This document shows, in pieces, positions 18,101-28,245 of a stretch of DNA of 64,000 bases. A program made the translations under genes and the position numbers. A model generated the notes under the pieces. It did no database searches and had not been told where the DNA came from. It saw nothing but the letters and a program-made list of their open reading frames with translations. Position 1 is the stretch's first letter. Every line of letters begins with the position of its first letter. The stretch comes from Oleiagrimonas citrea (GTDB lineage Bacteria > Pseudomonadota > Gammaproteobacteria > Xanthomonadales > Rhodanobacteraceae), in the NCBI RefSeq assembly GCF_012395255.1, contig NZ_JAAZQD010000001.1:840216-904215 (forward strand), in the 5' to 3' direction.

Positions 18101-19957
18101 ATCCTGCACGTCCAGTTGCTGACGTCCGGAAGCACCACGCGCAAGAGCCTGATCGAGGCCAGCAGGCGCGCCGGACGCATCCACGCGCTGATCGGCATCG
18201 ATAGCGTGCTGCTGATGCGCTGGATGGCCATCTACCACGAGAGTCTGGTACGACAGTGCAACATGCTGCCAATCAGCAAGCGCAGCCGCTATCACCTGGC
18301 GCAACTGCTCGACCACCGCCTGCAAGACGATCTGCAGGCACAACTGGAAGCACAGACCTTCGTGCAGGATCGCTACGCAGCGATCATCGACCAGTTCATG
18401 CCCGATCGCGGTTCCAGCTGGAACGACGCCATCAGCCTGGAAATGCGCCTGCTAGCCCGGCTGCCGGGCATGGCCTGCGTCATGGTCCTGCGCCAGAGCG
18501 GCCCGGAAACCTACAACATCGAGTCCAGCGCCGGCACTGCCGCACATGCCGTCGCCGGTGCACTGCGTGCCGAATACGGTGTGCGTCACAGCGCGAACCT
18601 CGCGCCTCCCGACGATAGCCTGCTGTCCAAGAGCTGGCATACGGCCGAAATCCATACCTGCCCCCATCTCGCGGAAGTGCCGGACAACACTCCGGCACTT
18701 CCCCGTGCGCTGTTGCAGGACGAGATCCGCGCCGCCGCCTGCATTCCGGTGATCGACGAGCAGCGCCTGCCGGTCGCGCTGCTGCTGCTACTGGGGCATT
18801 ACCCGAATCAGTTCGAAAGCAAGTACATGCAGCACTTCATGCGCAATCTGCAGTTGCGTGGCAACGAGATCTGGCAGCGCAGCATGCGCCCGCCGCCGCC
18901 GGTGCCCTACGAGCAGGCCGTGGCCTTCCGCCGCCGCCTTTTCAAGGACGGCCTGCGCATGCTGCTGCAGCCAGTGGTCGATTTTCGCAGCGGATGCGTG
19001 ACCAAGGTCGAAGCCCTCGCCCGTCTCACGCTCGAAAGCGGCGAACAGCTGGGACCCGACGTCTTCCTGCCCCTGCTGCGGAACGCTGAGCTGGACACAC
19101 TGTTCCAGCGCGGGCTGGACATGGCGCTGAGCGATCTGGTCAAACTGGAACGCCAGGGACTGCGCATCGACCTGGCCTTGAACATCTCGCCGCATACGCT
19201 GGCCGAACCCGATTGCCCGGAATGGGTGGCCGAAGCCCTGGAACGGCACGGTCTGGCACCGCAACGCCTGATTCTGGAGATCCTGGAAAATCAGCGCGTC
19301 GACCGGGAAGCGCGCGATGCCGGCGTGAAACGCCTTGTGACACTGGGCGTGCGCTTTGCCATTGACGACCTGGGCTCGGGCTACAGCAGCCTGCGCCGAC
19401 TGGCCAGCCTACCCTTCGACGCGGTGAAGATCGATCAGGATCTGCTCGCGCGCCTGCATGTCGATCCGGTGCAGTCGATCACCCTGATCAGCGCCGTGGT
19501 ACAGATCGGTCGGGATTTCGGCTGCAAGGTGATCGCAGAGGGCCTGGAAGACCCGGGCATGATCGAAGTCGCGCGGCTGCTCGGCGCGAGCATGGGACAG
19601 GGCTATGCCATCGCCCGCCCCATGCCGGCCGCCGACCTGCCTGCCTGGAGCCGGCAGTTCGTGCTCGATACCGGCGATGACGGCCCCAAGACGCCGCTGG
19701 GCGGCCTGGCGTTCCAGTGGATTTCCGTGCGGCATGGCTCACTGCACACGAAGACGCTGGAAGACTGCCCGCTCACGCGTCTGATGCAGTGCCACAATCA
19801 GCATGCCGGGGATGCGAAGGCGCTTCATGCGGCCGTGCACGCCGACCCGCAAGACGCACGAGCCGCGCACCGCCTGCTGGAGTGGATGCAGGCCTGCATC
19901 CTCGGCCCGGACGCCGCGCTGCGCTGCGAAAGGCAAGAAAAAGGCCGCCCCGACTAG
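15188..19957 (+). CDS. Multi-sensor GGDEF/EAL protein with LOV and globin domains
   Basis: Predicted c-di-GMP turnover enzyme of 1589 residues, with no membrane helix. Approximate order: GAF (20-185), PAS (195-310), GAF (325-490), PAS (500-600), LOV-type PAS (610-725), GGDEF (735-900), globin sensor (915-1075), GAF-like (1085-1240), EAL (1255-1500) and a tail. The LOV domain has the photoactive-type Cys653 in GRTCKLLQG, plus NYRKDG, FWN and GVQRD. The GGDEF motif (812-816) is intact, but the RxxD inhibitory site is SxxD. The globin carries candidate proximal His999 in GRIHALIGI. EAL (1275-1277), the metal-site ILEILEN, DDLGSG and VIAEG look catalytic. AAGGGG precedes the ATG. Whether synthesis or hydrolysis dominates is unknown. 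Confidence 0.85.
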   Translation: MSAGKQAPDSNPESKVSGLLDLQRELLTVVARHGALEPRLDQLCRLFEQAVDGMVATIMQLDAGTDRLRFVSGPSAPKDLLRQLDDTQPGDGYGSCAHTAWTDRATYVCDATKDPHWTAVRDVAAASGVRSCWSAPVHDREQNIIGTFALTSLRAHLPDDYQRRLLELGAISAGLLFDQESEARAKADSDRTVHRLALVADHSPNGILFTDTAGTIEWVNASALKLLECAKDDIVGENLRAVLMQEMSVFDSDAVLQTIRRGEAFAGTLQLRRPSGKRWAAQITCTPRRNAEDSQLEGAVVMLIDVSPLQRLSEFNVLLANVDMRLSRRNEPEKLLQDICELAVAHAGLSLAWIGRPDPDTGWFEPMAAAGPGRPYLDVVRISSNMDLPEGRGPCGLSWNDGQTRFDCSFTDDELKPWAKAARQQGFAAIAVLPIHRAGQLWALLCVYHTELHSFDSALQQLLKTMSRNISSGLDRIDLMRRESESQALNQSMLESTTVGVVLTRNNVVFRANRRAADILGVAGPKALEGIRASAFYGDPDAGRWLARQTYEAFADNRRAIFEIPARRMDGRRIWLRLEGAPFDHDDYDEIWSLIDQTEQHQAIEQQTLLANAMSSVQEGVIITDAQQRIVYVNEGFHALTGYTFKQMHGRTCKLLQGPDSNPETVQRIHAALQDEGAFVGEILNYRKDGSTFWNLLTINPILDAQGRLSHYVGVQRDITDLRQLNARMEHLAFHDELTGLPNRRALDRYLADALPRSVADDQVLAVAMIDLDDFKIINDTHGHVGGDRLLKGVAQRIQPLLSKHDFFARLGGDEFVVVFHERSQRRAEKHLRKRFDAIGRRFRAPLDVGLDRPIHVGLSMGIALSPQHASEGGMLLRLADEALFKVKRNKLERANWWSIHGEVDEEELAVSIAPYGDSASETLDVARPHLADALSDIVDEFYALVHTDPHASRLLNGLAPKEIEHLKQRQILHVQLLTSGSTTRKSLIEASRRAGRIHALIGIDSVLLMRWMAIYHESLVRQCNMLPISKRSRYHLAQLLDHRLQDDLQAQLEAQTFVQDRYAAIIDQFMPDRGSSWNDAISLEMRLLARLPGMACVMVLRQSGPETYNIESSAGTAAHAVAGALRAEYGVRHSANLAPPDDSLLSKSWHTAEIHTCPHLAEVPDNTPALPRALLQDEIRAAACIPVIDEQRLPVALLLLLGHYPNQFESKYMQHFMRNLQLRGNEIWQRSMRPPPPVPYEQAVAFRRRLFKDGLRMLLQPVVDFRSGCVTKVEALARLTLESGEQLGPDVFLPLLRNAELDTLFQRGLDMALSDLVKLERQGLRIDLALNISPHTLAEPDCPEWVAEALERHGLAPQRLILEILENQRVDREARDAGVKRLVTLGVRFAIDDLGSGYSSLRRLASLPFDAVKIDQDLLARLHVDPVQSITLISAVVQIGRDFGCKVIAEGLEDPGMIEVARLLGASMGQGYAIARPMPAADLPAWSRQFVLDTGDDGPKTPLGGLAFQWISVRHGSLHTKTLEDCPLTRLMQCHNQHAGDAKALHAAVHADPQDARAAHRLLEWMQACILGPDAALRCERQEKGRPD

Positions 19958-19973
19958 TGCAGGGCGGCCTTTT
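19941..19973 (+). terminator. Rho-independent terminator overlapping the stop of the GGDEF/EAL gene
   Basis: AAGGCCGCCC pairs with GGGCGGCCTT, followed by TTT and preceded by an A run. The TAG stop codon (19955-19957) lies in the loop, so the ascending stem is coding sequence. The flanking A and T runs would also allow it to stop leftward transcription beyond tRNA-Val. Confidence 0.8.
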
Positions 19974-20018
19974 CGAACGCTTTCCGCGACCCGGAAGCAC
20001 CGGAGCACGAAACAAATG

Positions 20019-20093
20019 TGGTGGGCGGTACAAGGATCGAACTTGTGACCCCTTCCATGTCAAGGAAGTGCTCTACCGCTGAGCTAACCGCCC
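20019..20093 (-). tRNA. tRNA-Val (GAC)
   Basis: Complete 75-base cloverleaf on the minus strand with encoded CCA. The acceptor arms GGGCGGT and ACCGCCC pair fully. The anticodon stem CTTCC/GGAAG encloses loop TTGACAT, giving anticodon GAC. The T arm contains GTTCGATCC. It lies 46 bases downstream of uvrB in the same orientation. Confidence 0.96.
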
Positions 20094-20139
20094 AAGAGCC
20101 GCGCATTGTAGCCGAGCCGAACGGAGGCCACAAGCGCTT

Positions 20140-22158
<2,019 letters not shown>

Positions 22159-22307
22159 GCCCACGGACCTGCGTCAAAGGACTTCAATTATACGGAACCT
22201 TGCCTACACGCCTTTGCGCCGCCCCCGACGAACTCGCCCGTTCGGTGCCGATATCGCTCCATGCCCGCCTGGCGCAGCATGGGTCCCGGGTCGCACGAAA
22301 TACGCAC

Positions 22308-22838
22308 ATGCCCGGAAACAAACGAAAATCGCGTGGATTCACGCTCATCGAACAAATCGCCGCGCTGGGCATCTTCGCTGTCCTGATCGGCGTCGCCGTG
22401 CCATCGATGCAAGGTCTTCTGCATCGCAATCAGGCGCATGTCGCCATGGATGCACTGAGTCGCGCGCTCCATGCAACCCGGATGCTCGCCATCGAGCGGC
22501 AGCGCCACGTCCTGCTGTGCCCGAGCGCCGACGGGCGTCGATGCAGCGGCGGGCACCAATGGCAGCACGGCTGGGTGATCGCGCTGGACCGGGACAACGA
22601 CGGACAGCCCGATGGAGACGTCTTCTCCAGCCAGGCCAGCCTGCCCGGCGTGCGCATTCTCGGCGGTCGCAACCGTACGCATGTGCGCTACCACGCCGAC
22701 GGCAGTGCACCGGGCAGCAACCTTACGCTGGTGATCTGTCCAACTGGGGATATCGGCTCGACCGTGGATGCCCTGGTGGTATCCAACGTGGGACGCATCC
22801 GTTCCGGGCACGTCCCCGCAGCTCGGTGCCGACGCTGA
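22308..22838 (+). CDS. fimT: GspH/FimT-family type IV pseudopilin
   Basis: 176 residues with a type III prepilin signal: a basic leader, then cleavage before FTLIE (RG|FTLIEQ) and a hydrophobic helix. The C-terminal domain resembles GspH/FimT minor pilins (QHGWVIALDRDNDG, two Cys in LLCPSADGRRC). It would be an inner-membrane/pilus component processed by PilD and may act in DNA uptake or pilus assembly. The start MPGNKRKSRG at 22308 is chosen because it sits just before the leader. It is isolated from other pilus genes here. Confidence 0.82.
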   Translation: MPGNKRKSRGFTLIEQIAALGIFAVLIGVAVPSMQGLLHRNQAHVAMDALSRALHATRMLAIERQRHVLLCPSADGRRCSGGHQWQHGWVIALDRDNDGQPDGDVFSSQASLPGVRILGGRNRTHVRYHADGSAPGSNLTLVICPTGDIGSTVDALVVSNVGRIRSGHVPAARCRR

Positions 22839-22990
22839 GACGCACGCCGCGGCGATACCACTCGACCGAGCCGACAAAAGCACACCCTCGCTGCGAACGC
22901 GTGCGCCCCAAAGGCACCCAGCATCGAGGCCTTGTCGAACAGCATCCGCATGCACTGCGCAACGCGGTGAAGCACAGCGCTCCGGCAACA

Positions 22991-23016
22991 AAAAGCCCCG
23001 CACGATGGCGGGGCTT
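22991..23016 (-). terminator. Terminator of tRNA-Asn
   Basis: GCCCCGC-N6-GCGGGGC stem (22995-23001 and 23008-23014). On the minus strand it is followed by a five-base T tract (the AAAAA at 22990-22994 of the plus strand), which is right for ending the tRNA-Asn transcript about 45 bases downstream of the tRNA. Confidence 0.7.
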
Positions 23017-23060
23017 CCTGATTGTCGCGCAGACGCGAGAGGCATCGCGCAGACTTCGTG

Positions 23061-23137
23061 TGGCGCCCGAAGTAGGACTCGAACCTACGACCCCCTGATT
23101 AACAGTCAGGTGCTCTAACCAGCTGAGCTATTCGGGC
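23061..23137 (-). tRNA. tRNA-Asn (GTT)
   Basis: Complete 77-base cloverleaf on the minus strand with encoded CCA. Acceptor GCCCGAA pairs with TTCGGGC. The anticodon stem CCTGA/TCAGG encloses CTGTTAA, giving anticodon GTT. The T arm contains GGTTCGAGTCC. It lies about 40 bases downstream of ppnN in the same orientation. Confidence 0.96.
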
Positions 23138-23174
23138 AGCGAGCTGCGCATTTTTGCTTCCGAGCGTCGATCTG

Positions 23175-24590
23175 TCAAGCCGAAGTTGCACTTTCTCCTT
23201 GCGCGACGTGATAGCACGGCTCGTAGGCGGTGCCTCCCGGCAACTTCATGCGCTGCTGTTCCACAAACGCCTTCAGCAGCGTGTCCAGCGCGCGCATGAT
23301 CTCCGGGTCACCATCGATGTGGAACGGCCCGTGCTGCTCGATCGCGCGCATGCCCTCTTCCTTGACGTTGCCGGCCACGATGCCCGAGAACGCGCGGCGC
23401 AGATCCGCCGCCAGCTCGTGCCGTGGACGATCCCGGTGAATGCGGAGGTTGGCCATGGCCTCGTGGTTCGGCGCGAACGGCTGCTGGAACTCGTAGGGGA
23501 TGTGCAGCGACCAGTTGAAGAAGAATGCGTCCTTGGTGTCCAGACGATAATTGCGCACCTTCTCCAGCCCGCGAACCATGCTGCGCGACACCGCCGCCGG
23601 ATCGTCGATGATGATCTCGTAGCGTTCGGCCACGGCGTCGCCCAGAGCCAGACGCAGGAAGCGATCGATCTGCTCGAAGTACGCCGCCGAACGAGCCGGT
23701 CCGCTGAAGATCAGCGGGAACGGAATCTCGCGATTCTCCGGGTGCAGCAGGATGCCCAGCAGATACAGGATCTCCTCCGCGGTGCCGACGCCCCCCGGGA
23801 ACACGATGATGCCGTGCCCCGTGCGCACGAAGGCCTCCAGGCGCTTCTCGATGTCCGGCATGATCATCAGATGATTGACGATCGGGTTCGGCGACTCCGC
23901 CGCGATGATGCCCGGCTCGGTGATGCCGATGTAGCGGTTGCGGCGGCGGCGCTGCTTGGCGTGGGCGATGGTCGCGCCCTTCATCGGCCCCTTCATCGCG
24001 CCCGGACCGCAGCCGGTGCAGATGTCCAGCATGCGCAAGCCGAGCTGATAGCCGACCGCCTTGGTGTAGTCGTACTCGTGACGCGAGATCGAGTGCCCGC
24101 CCCAGCACACGACCAGATTCGGATCCATGTGCGTACGCAGAATGCGGGCGTTGCGCAGGATCTCGAACACGATCTGGGTCAGCCCTTCCGAGCCGGCCTC
24201 GGTGAATTCGCGCGGCGCGATCTGGGTGGCGACGTAGACGATGTCACGCACCACGGCCACCAGCAGTTCGTTGATGCCGCGGATGATCTGCCCGTCGACG
24301 AAGGCCTGGGCCGGCGCGTTGCTCAGTTCGATCTTGATGCCGCGCTCCTGCTGCAGCACCTCGATATCGAAGTCGGGGTACAGCTCCAGCATGCTGCGCG
24401 GATCGTCGCTCAGACTGCCCGAAGTCAGCACCGCCAGCGCGCAGCGCCGCAGCAGCGCATGCAGGCCGGAACTGCTGGCGTCGCGCAGTCGAGCGACTTC
24501 GTTGCGGGAAAGGATATCAAGGCCGCCGGCGGGCGAGATGCGCGCGCTGACGGTATTGGAACCGGCCGAGCCGGTGTAGGAAACATTCAC
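23175..24590 (-). CDS. ppnN: Pyrimidine/purine nucleotide 5'-monophosphate nucleosidase (LOG family)
   Basis: PpnN (YgdH) cleaves nucleoside monophosphates to base and ribose 5-phosphate; the E. coli enzyme is stimulated by (p)ppGpp. The LOG motif PGGVGTAEE is intact and CGPGAMKGPMKGA lies in the active-site region. N- and C-terminal extensions typical of the long PpnN type are present, and the LDILSRNEV segment near the N-terminus aligns with E. coli PpnN. I place the start at the GTG of VNVSYTG (24590), preceded by AAGGAG; the true start could be slightly different. About 471 residues. Confidence 0.88.
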   Translation of the reverse strand: MNVSYTGSAGSNTVSARISPAGGLDILSRNEVARLRDASSSGLHALLRRCALAVLTSGSLSDDPRSMLELYPDFDIEVLQQERGIKIELSNAPAQAFVDGQIIRGINELLVAVVRDIVYVATQIAPREFTEAGSEGLTQIVFEILRNARILRTHMDPNLVVCWGGHSISRHEYDYTKAVGYQLGLRMLDICTGCGPGAMKGPMKGATIAHAKQRRRRNRYIGITEPGIIAAESPNPIVNHLMIMPDIEKRLEAFVRTGHGIIVFPGGVGTAEEILYLLGILLHPENREIPFPLIFSGPARSAAYFEQIDRFLRLALGDAVAERYEIIIDDPAAVSRSMVRGLEKVRNYRLDTKDAFFFNWSLHIPYEFQQPFAPNHEAMANLRIHRDRPRHELAADLRRAFSGIVAGNVKEEGMRAIEQHGPFHIDGDPEIMRALDTLLKAFVEQQRMKLPGGTAYEPCYHVAQGESATSA

Positions 24591-24722
24591 GGGTGTGGGA
24601 CTCCTTGGACGCCTGCAGTGCACCGATGACCGTTCCGGCGCGACCGTGACGCCCCGCAAGCTTTGCGGGCGAATCGGCCGAGGTCAAGCGCCCTCGCCGA
24701 TACATGGCGACGGACATCCGGA

Positions 24723-24756
24723 CAAAAAAATGCCGGCGCCCTTGCGGACGCCGGCA
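24723..24756 (-). terminator. Terminator of the TonB-dependent receptor gene
   Basis: Stem TGCCGGCG/CGCCGGCA (24731-24738 with 24749-24756), followed on the minus strand by a run of seven Ts. It lies 23 bases after the receptor stop codon. Strong intrinsic terminator. Confidence 0.85.
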
Positions 24757-24778
24757 GATGGACTACGAGAAGTCCTGT

Positions 24779-27700
24779 TTAGAACGTGTACTTCAGCGTC
24801 AGCATGGCCGACCAGCGCGAAACCACGCGAGTCGGGTTGCCACCGGCATCGTACGTCTCCAGCTGCTGAGGCTGGAAGTTGCCGTTGCTGTCGGTCGGCA
24901 GGTTGTACACGTACTGACCCTGCGCATTGATGCCGCCGTAACCGCTCAGCGTGCGGGTGTCATATCCACCGACGTAACGGACATCGCCCCACTTCTTGTT
25001 AAGCAAGTTCAAGAAGTTGTAGATATCGAGGCGAATGATGCCCTTGTTGCCCTTGAAGAAGCCCGGAACTTCCTGCTGGAAGCTCATGTTCATCGTGTTC
25101 ACCCAGGGCATGCGGGCTTCGTTGATGCCGGCAATCTGGCCACGATGCTTGGCCAGGTAGGCATCGCTGTCGATGTAGTTCTGGAACTGCTGAACCAGCT
25201 TGGCGCTGGCCGAGCCGTAGCTCACCTTCGGATCGTTCAGGGTCGGGATGTAGATCGGATCCTCGTAGCTCACGCCGTCACCGTTGACATCACCCGAGAA
25301 GATCCAGGTATACGGCAGACCGCTGTGGCCCGTGTAGAACGCCGACACCATGGTCTTGTAGTCGCCGAAGAAGGCATGGCGCCAGGTCACGCCCAGCTTC
25401 AGGCTCTTCGGAATGTCACGCTCGGCGACACTGGCGATCTCCTGGTTCGGGTTCACGCGCGCCCAGTACTTGTAGCCGGAGGACGCCTGCGAGCTGCCCG
25501 CCGGGTTGACCTCGGTGGCATGGCTCAGGGTGAACGCCGCACTGGCCGACCAGTCGTTGGAGAACGGCTTGGACAGGGCCAGGGTCAGGCTGTCGGTCTT
25601 GCCCTTGCTGGTGTTGCTCAGCTCGGTCGACAGGCTGTAGAACGACGGATCGGCATTGGCGTAACGGCTACCCGAACCGGTGGCCGGGTCGGACCAGAAC
25701 TGCTGGCGGCCATCCGGCAGGGTGCCGGTCGGGGCGCCGATGTTCAGCGCGCGATAGAAGATCGCGTTCTTGGCCTGCGTGTGCTGGTACTCGATCGATC
25801 CGATCATGCCCCACCACGGCAGCTCGCGGTCCAGGGCCAGGCTGGCTTTCCACACCGTCGGCAGCTTGAAGTTCGACGAAATGGTGTCGACGTCCATCTG
25901 CGAGGCACTCGGGCCACCGGCCGGGATGTTCTGGTTGAACGCATCCGGGCTGAACGCCGCCTGCGACGGGTCGTACACGCGGTACGTGGAAACCGTCATG
26001 CCGTTGTTCTGGTACGGGTTGGTCAGCCACACCGACGGCGGGAAGGTCTGGAACAGACCGAAACCACCACGCAGCTGGGTCATGCGCTCGGAGTCGAAGG
26101 TGTAGTTGAACGAGAAACGCGGCTCAACAACCTTGTTCTTCGAACCCAGCGTGTTGTTGTTCGGATAACCGAAGGTCTGCTGGAACTGCGGGTTGTAGAT
26201 CGGCTTCTTGTTGGCCTTCGGAATGTTCACGCGCACGCCATACTGGATCGACAGGTTGTCGTTGACCTGCCAGGTATCCTGGATGAACGGGCTGTACTGG
26301 CTGTACGTCCACTGCGCGGCTACGTCATTGATCGTGTAGCCCGCGGCCGGCTGGTACAGGTTGTACGAATAGTAGTTGCCCGCAGCGAAATCGGCGATGC
26401 TGCTGAACACGTAGGCGCCGAACTCGGTACGACCGAACAGGTTGTAGATCTTGTTGCGCTCGGCGTAGATGCCGCCCTTGATCGTGTGATCACCGGCGTA
26501 GTAGGTGCCGGCCCAGTAGAACGTGGTCTTCTTCGTGTCGATCTTGTTGTAGTGGCGGTACTGCTCCTCGCCCAGATACACGCTCGGCGAGCTGTAGCGA
26601 CCGTTCACGTACACCTGGACCTGTGGCGCCTGGTAGGGCACCTGGGTGTCCTGCGTGTAGTGCTGGTAACCGATCTTGGTCTCGGTGGAGAAGTTGTCCG
26701 ACCAGTCGTCGAAGAACTGCAACGAAACGTTGTCGGTCTTGATGGCCTTGGTGTACATGTAGGTACTCAGGCCGATCGAGTTCGACGAATTGCCGAGGAT
26801 CTGCGGCAGCGTTTCCTTGGTCTTGCTGAACGACAGGCTCGCACGATGGTTATCGGTGATGTTCCAGTCGATCTTGCCCAGATAACGCTTGTCTTCGAGG
26901 GTCACGCCACTGGCGCCGCCGAAGCCGCCGGCCTGCAGGCCCAAACCATTCGCAGCGTTGATGACTTTCTGCACGTCGCCCGGCGACAACTTGTTGGACG
27001 TGGACGGACCATCACCCAGGCTGTAGTCCAGACCGTTGGTGGAATCCGCGCCGATGCCGGTGACTTTCTGCTTTTCCGCCGACAGGAAGAAGAACAGCTT
27101 GTCCTTGACGATCGGACCGCCAATCGTGAAGCCCGCGGTCGTGTTCTTGTCGAAGCCGTTGTACTTGTAACCCGGGTTGTTGGAGTTCAACCAGCCCGCG
27201 TCACCGACCATCTTGTCGGCATTCTGGTAGACGTAGTAGACCGAACCGTGGAATTCGTTCGTGCCCGACTTGGTCACCGCGTTGATGTCGGCGCCGACGG
27301 TGTCGGAGGCCACATCGTAGTTCGACGTCGAGATGTTGTACTCGGCGATGGTGTCCTGCGAGATCGGCGAGTTCTGGTACGGCAGACCGTTGGCGTTCAG
27401 GCCGAACGGGTCGCCCACGCCGACACCGTCGACCTGGATGTCATTGAAGCGGTTCGGCAGACCCATCGCCGAGATCGAGCCGTCGCCCTGGTTGGTCACG
27501 TTGATGCGCGGATCCAGGCGCGCAACGTCATCGATGGAGCGGTTGGCGGCCGGGTTGGCCTCCAGCTCCTGCTGCGAGACGTTGGTCGACAGACCCTTGT
27601 TGTCCGGGTTGAACGTCTGCGTCAGCGCGGAATCGGTCACGGTGACCGAACCCAGCTGCTGCGCGTTGCTGACACCGGCACCCAGCGTCAGGTTGACCGC

Positions 27701-28021
27701 GGAAACCTGACCCAGCTGCAGGTAGACATTGTCCTTCTCACCCTGCGCCATGCCCGACTTGGACACGGTGATGTCGAACGGACCGCCGACGCGCAGACCC
27801 TGCGCGGCGTAGCGACCGTCGGCATTGGTGGTGACGACCTTGGTGGTGCCCGACGGCTCGTGCACGATCTGCACGGTCGCGTTGGCGACAGGCTGCCCCT
27901 GAGCATCAACGACACGACCGTTGACACCGGCCGAAGTGACGTTCTGGGCCATCGCCGGCGCTGCCGCCAGCAGCGTCGCGATCGCCAGCGGCAACGCACG
28001 CGCTCGAATGTTTCTCATCAT
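24779..28021 (-). CDS. TonB-dependent receptor, Oar-like, with carboxypeptidase-regulatory-like domain
   Basis: Outer-membrane beta-barrel receptor of about 1080 residues for TonB-energised uptake. Signal peptide at the N-terminus (ALPLAIATLLAAAPAMAQ), then a carboxypeptidase-regulatory-like domain (about 30-110, VNGRVVDAQGQPVANATVQI), a plug (about 120-260, NRFNDIQVDGVGVG) and a large barrel ending in LTLKYTF with the C-terminal aromatic expected of outer-membrane proteins. The start is one of two adjacent ATGs (28021 or 28018). It is monocistronic with its own terminator. Oar-like receptors are abundant in Xanthomonadales and have been linked to protein, peptide or polysaccharide substrates; the ligand here is unknown. 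Confidence 0.9.
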   Translation of the reverse strand: MMRNIRARALPLAIATLLAAAPAMAQNVTSAGVNGRVVDAQGQPVANATVQIVHEPSGTTKVVTTNADGRYAAQGLRVGGPFDITVSKSGMAQGEKDNVYLQLGQVSAVNLTLGAGVSNAQQLGSVTVTDSALTQTFNPDNKGLSTNVSQQELEANPAANRSIDDVARLDPRINVTNQGDGSISAMGLPNRFNDIQVDGVGVGDPFGLNANGLPYQNSPISQDTIAEYNISTSNYDVASDTVGADINAVTKSGTNEFHGSVYYVYQNADKMVGDAGWLNSNNPGYKYNGFDKNTTAGFTIGGPIVKDKLFFFLSAEKQKVTGIGADSTNGLDYSLGDGPSTSNKLSPGDVQKVINAANGLGLQAGGFGGASGVTLEDKRYLGKIDWNITDNHRASLSFSKTKETLPQILGNSSNSIGLSTYMYTKAIKTDNVSLQFFDDWSDNFSTETKIGYQHYTQDTQVPYQAPQVQVYVNGRYSSPSVYLGEEQYRHYNKIDTKKTTFYWAGTYYAGDHTIKGGIYAERNKIYNLFGRTEFGAYVFSSIADFAAGNYYSYNLYQPAAGYTINDVAAQWTYSQYSPFIQDTWQVNDNLSIQYGVRVNIPKANKKPIYNPQFQQTFGYPNNNTLGSKNKVVEPRFSFNYTFDSERMTQLRGGFGLFQTFPPSVWLTNPYQNNGMTVSTYRVYDPSQAAFSPDAFNQNIPAGGPSASQMDVDTISSNFKLPTVWKASLALDRELPWWGMIGSIEYQHTQAKNAIFYRALNIGAPTGTLPDGRQQFWSDPATGSGSRYANADPSFYSLSTELSNTSKGKTDSLTLALSKPFSNDWSASAAFTLSHATEVNPAGSSQASSGYKYWARVNPNQEIASVAERDIPKSLKLGVTWRHAFFGDYKTMVSAFYTGHSGLPYTWIFSGDVNGDGVSYEDPIYIPTLNDPKVSYGSASAKLVQQFQNYIDSDAYLAKHRGQIAGINEARMPWVNTMNMSFQQEVPGFFKGNKGIIRLDIYNFLNLLNKKWGDVRYVGGYDTRTLSGYGGINAQGQYVYNLPTDSNGNFQPQQLETYDAGGNPTRVVSRWSAMLTLKYTF

Positions 28022-28158
28022 TGTGATTTCCCCACTCGCAACAAGAAGCTGGACTCGAAAAAAATAAAAACCAGGACAGCGGCTGCGACGGCATCCGCCT
28101 GCACGACCTTGCACCTGTCCCCGTAATGGCACCTGCACGGTGCCTTTCACCCGCGCTG

Positions 28159-28175
28159 GTTAATGGTAGTTTAAC
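28159..28175 (-). promoter_or_regulatory. Inverted repeat GTTAA-N7-TTAAC upstream of the receptor
   Basis: A 5-base dyad lies in an AT-rich patch about 140 bases upstream of the TonB-dependent receptor start. The patch contrasts with the GC-rich surroundings and probably contains the promoter or an operator. The short arms make this weak. Confidence 0.3.
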
Positions 28176-28245
28176 AGCAACGGCATGACATTTTTATGTC
28201 GATCTGCAACCCGGCTCCGGGCACATCCATGCGGCGTTTTGACGC

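Noticed and set aside
24704..28126. A very long open frame (over 1100 codons) antisense to the TonB-dependent receptor
   Set aside because: It is the complement of a receptor with clear signal peptide, plug and barrel. In GC-rich DNA the opposite strand is often open; the translated product has no recognisable domain.
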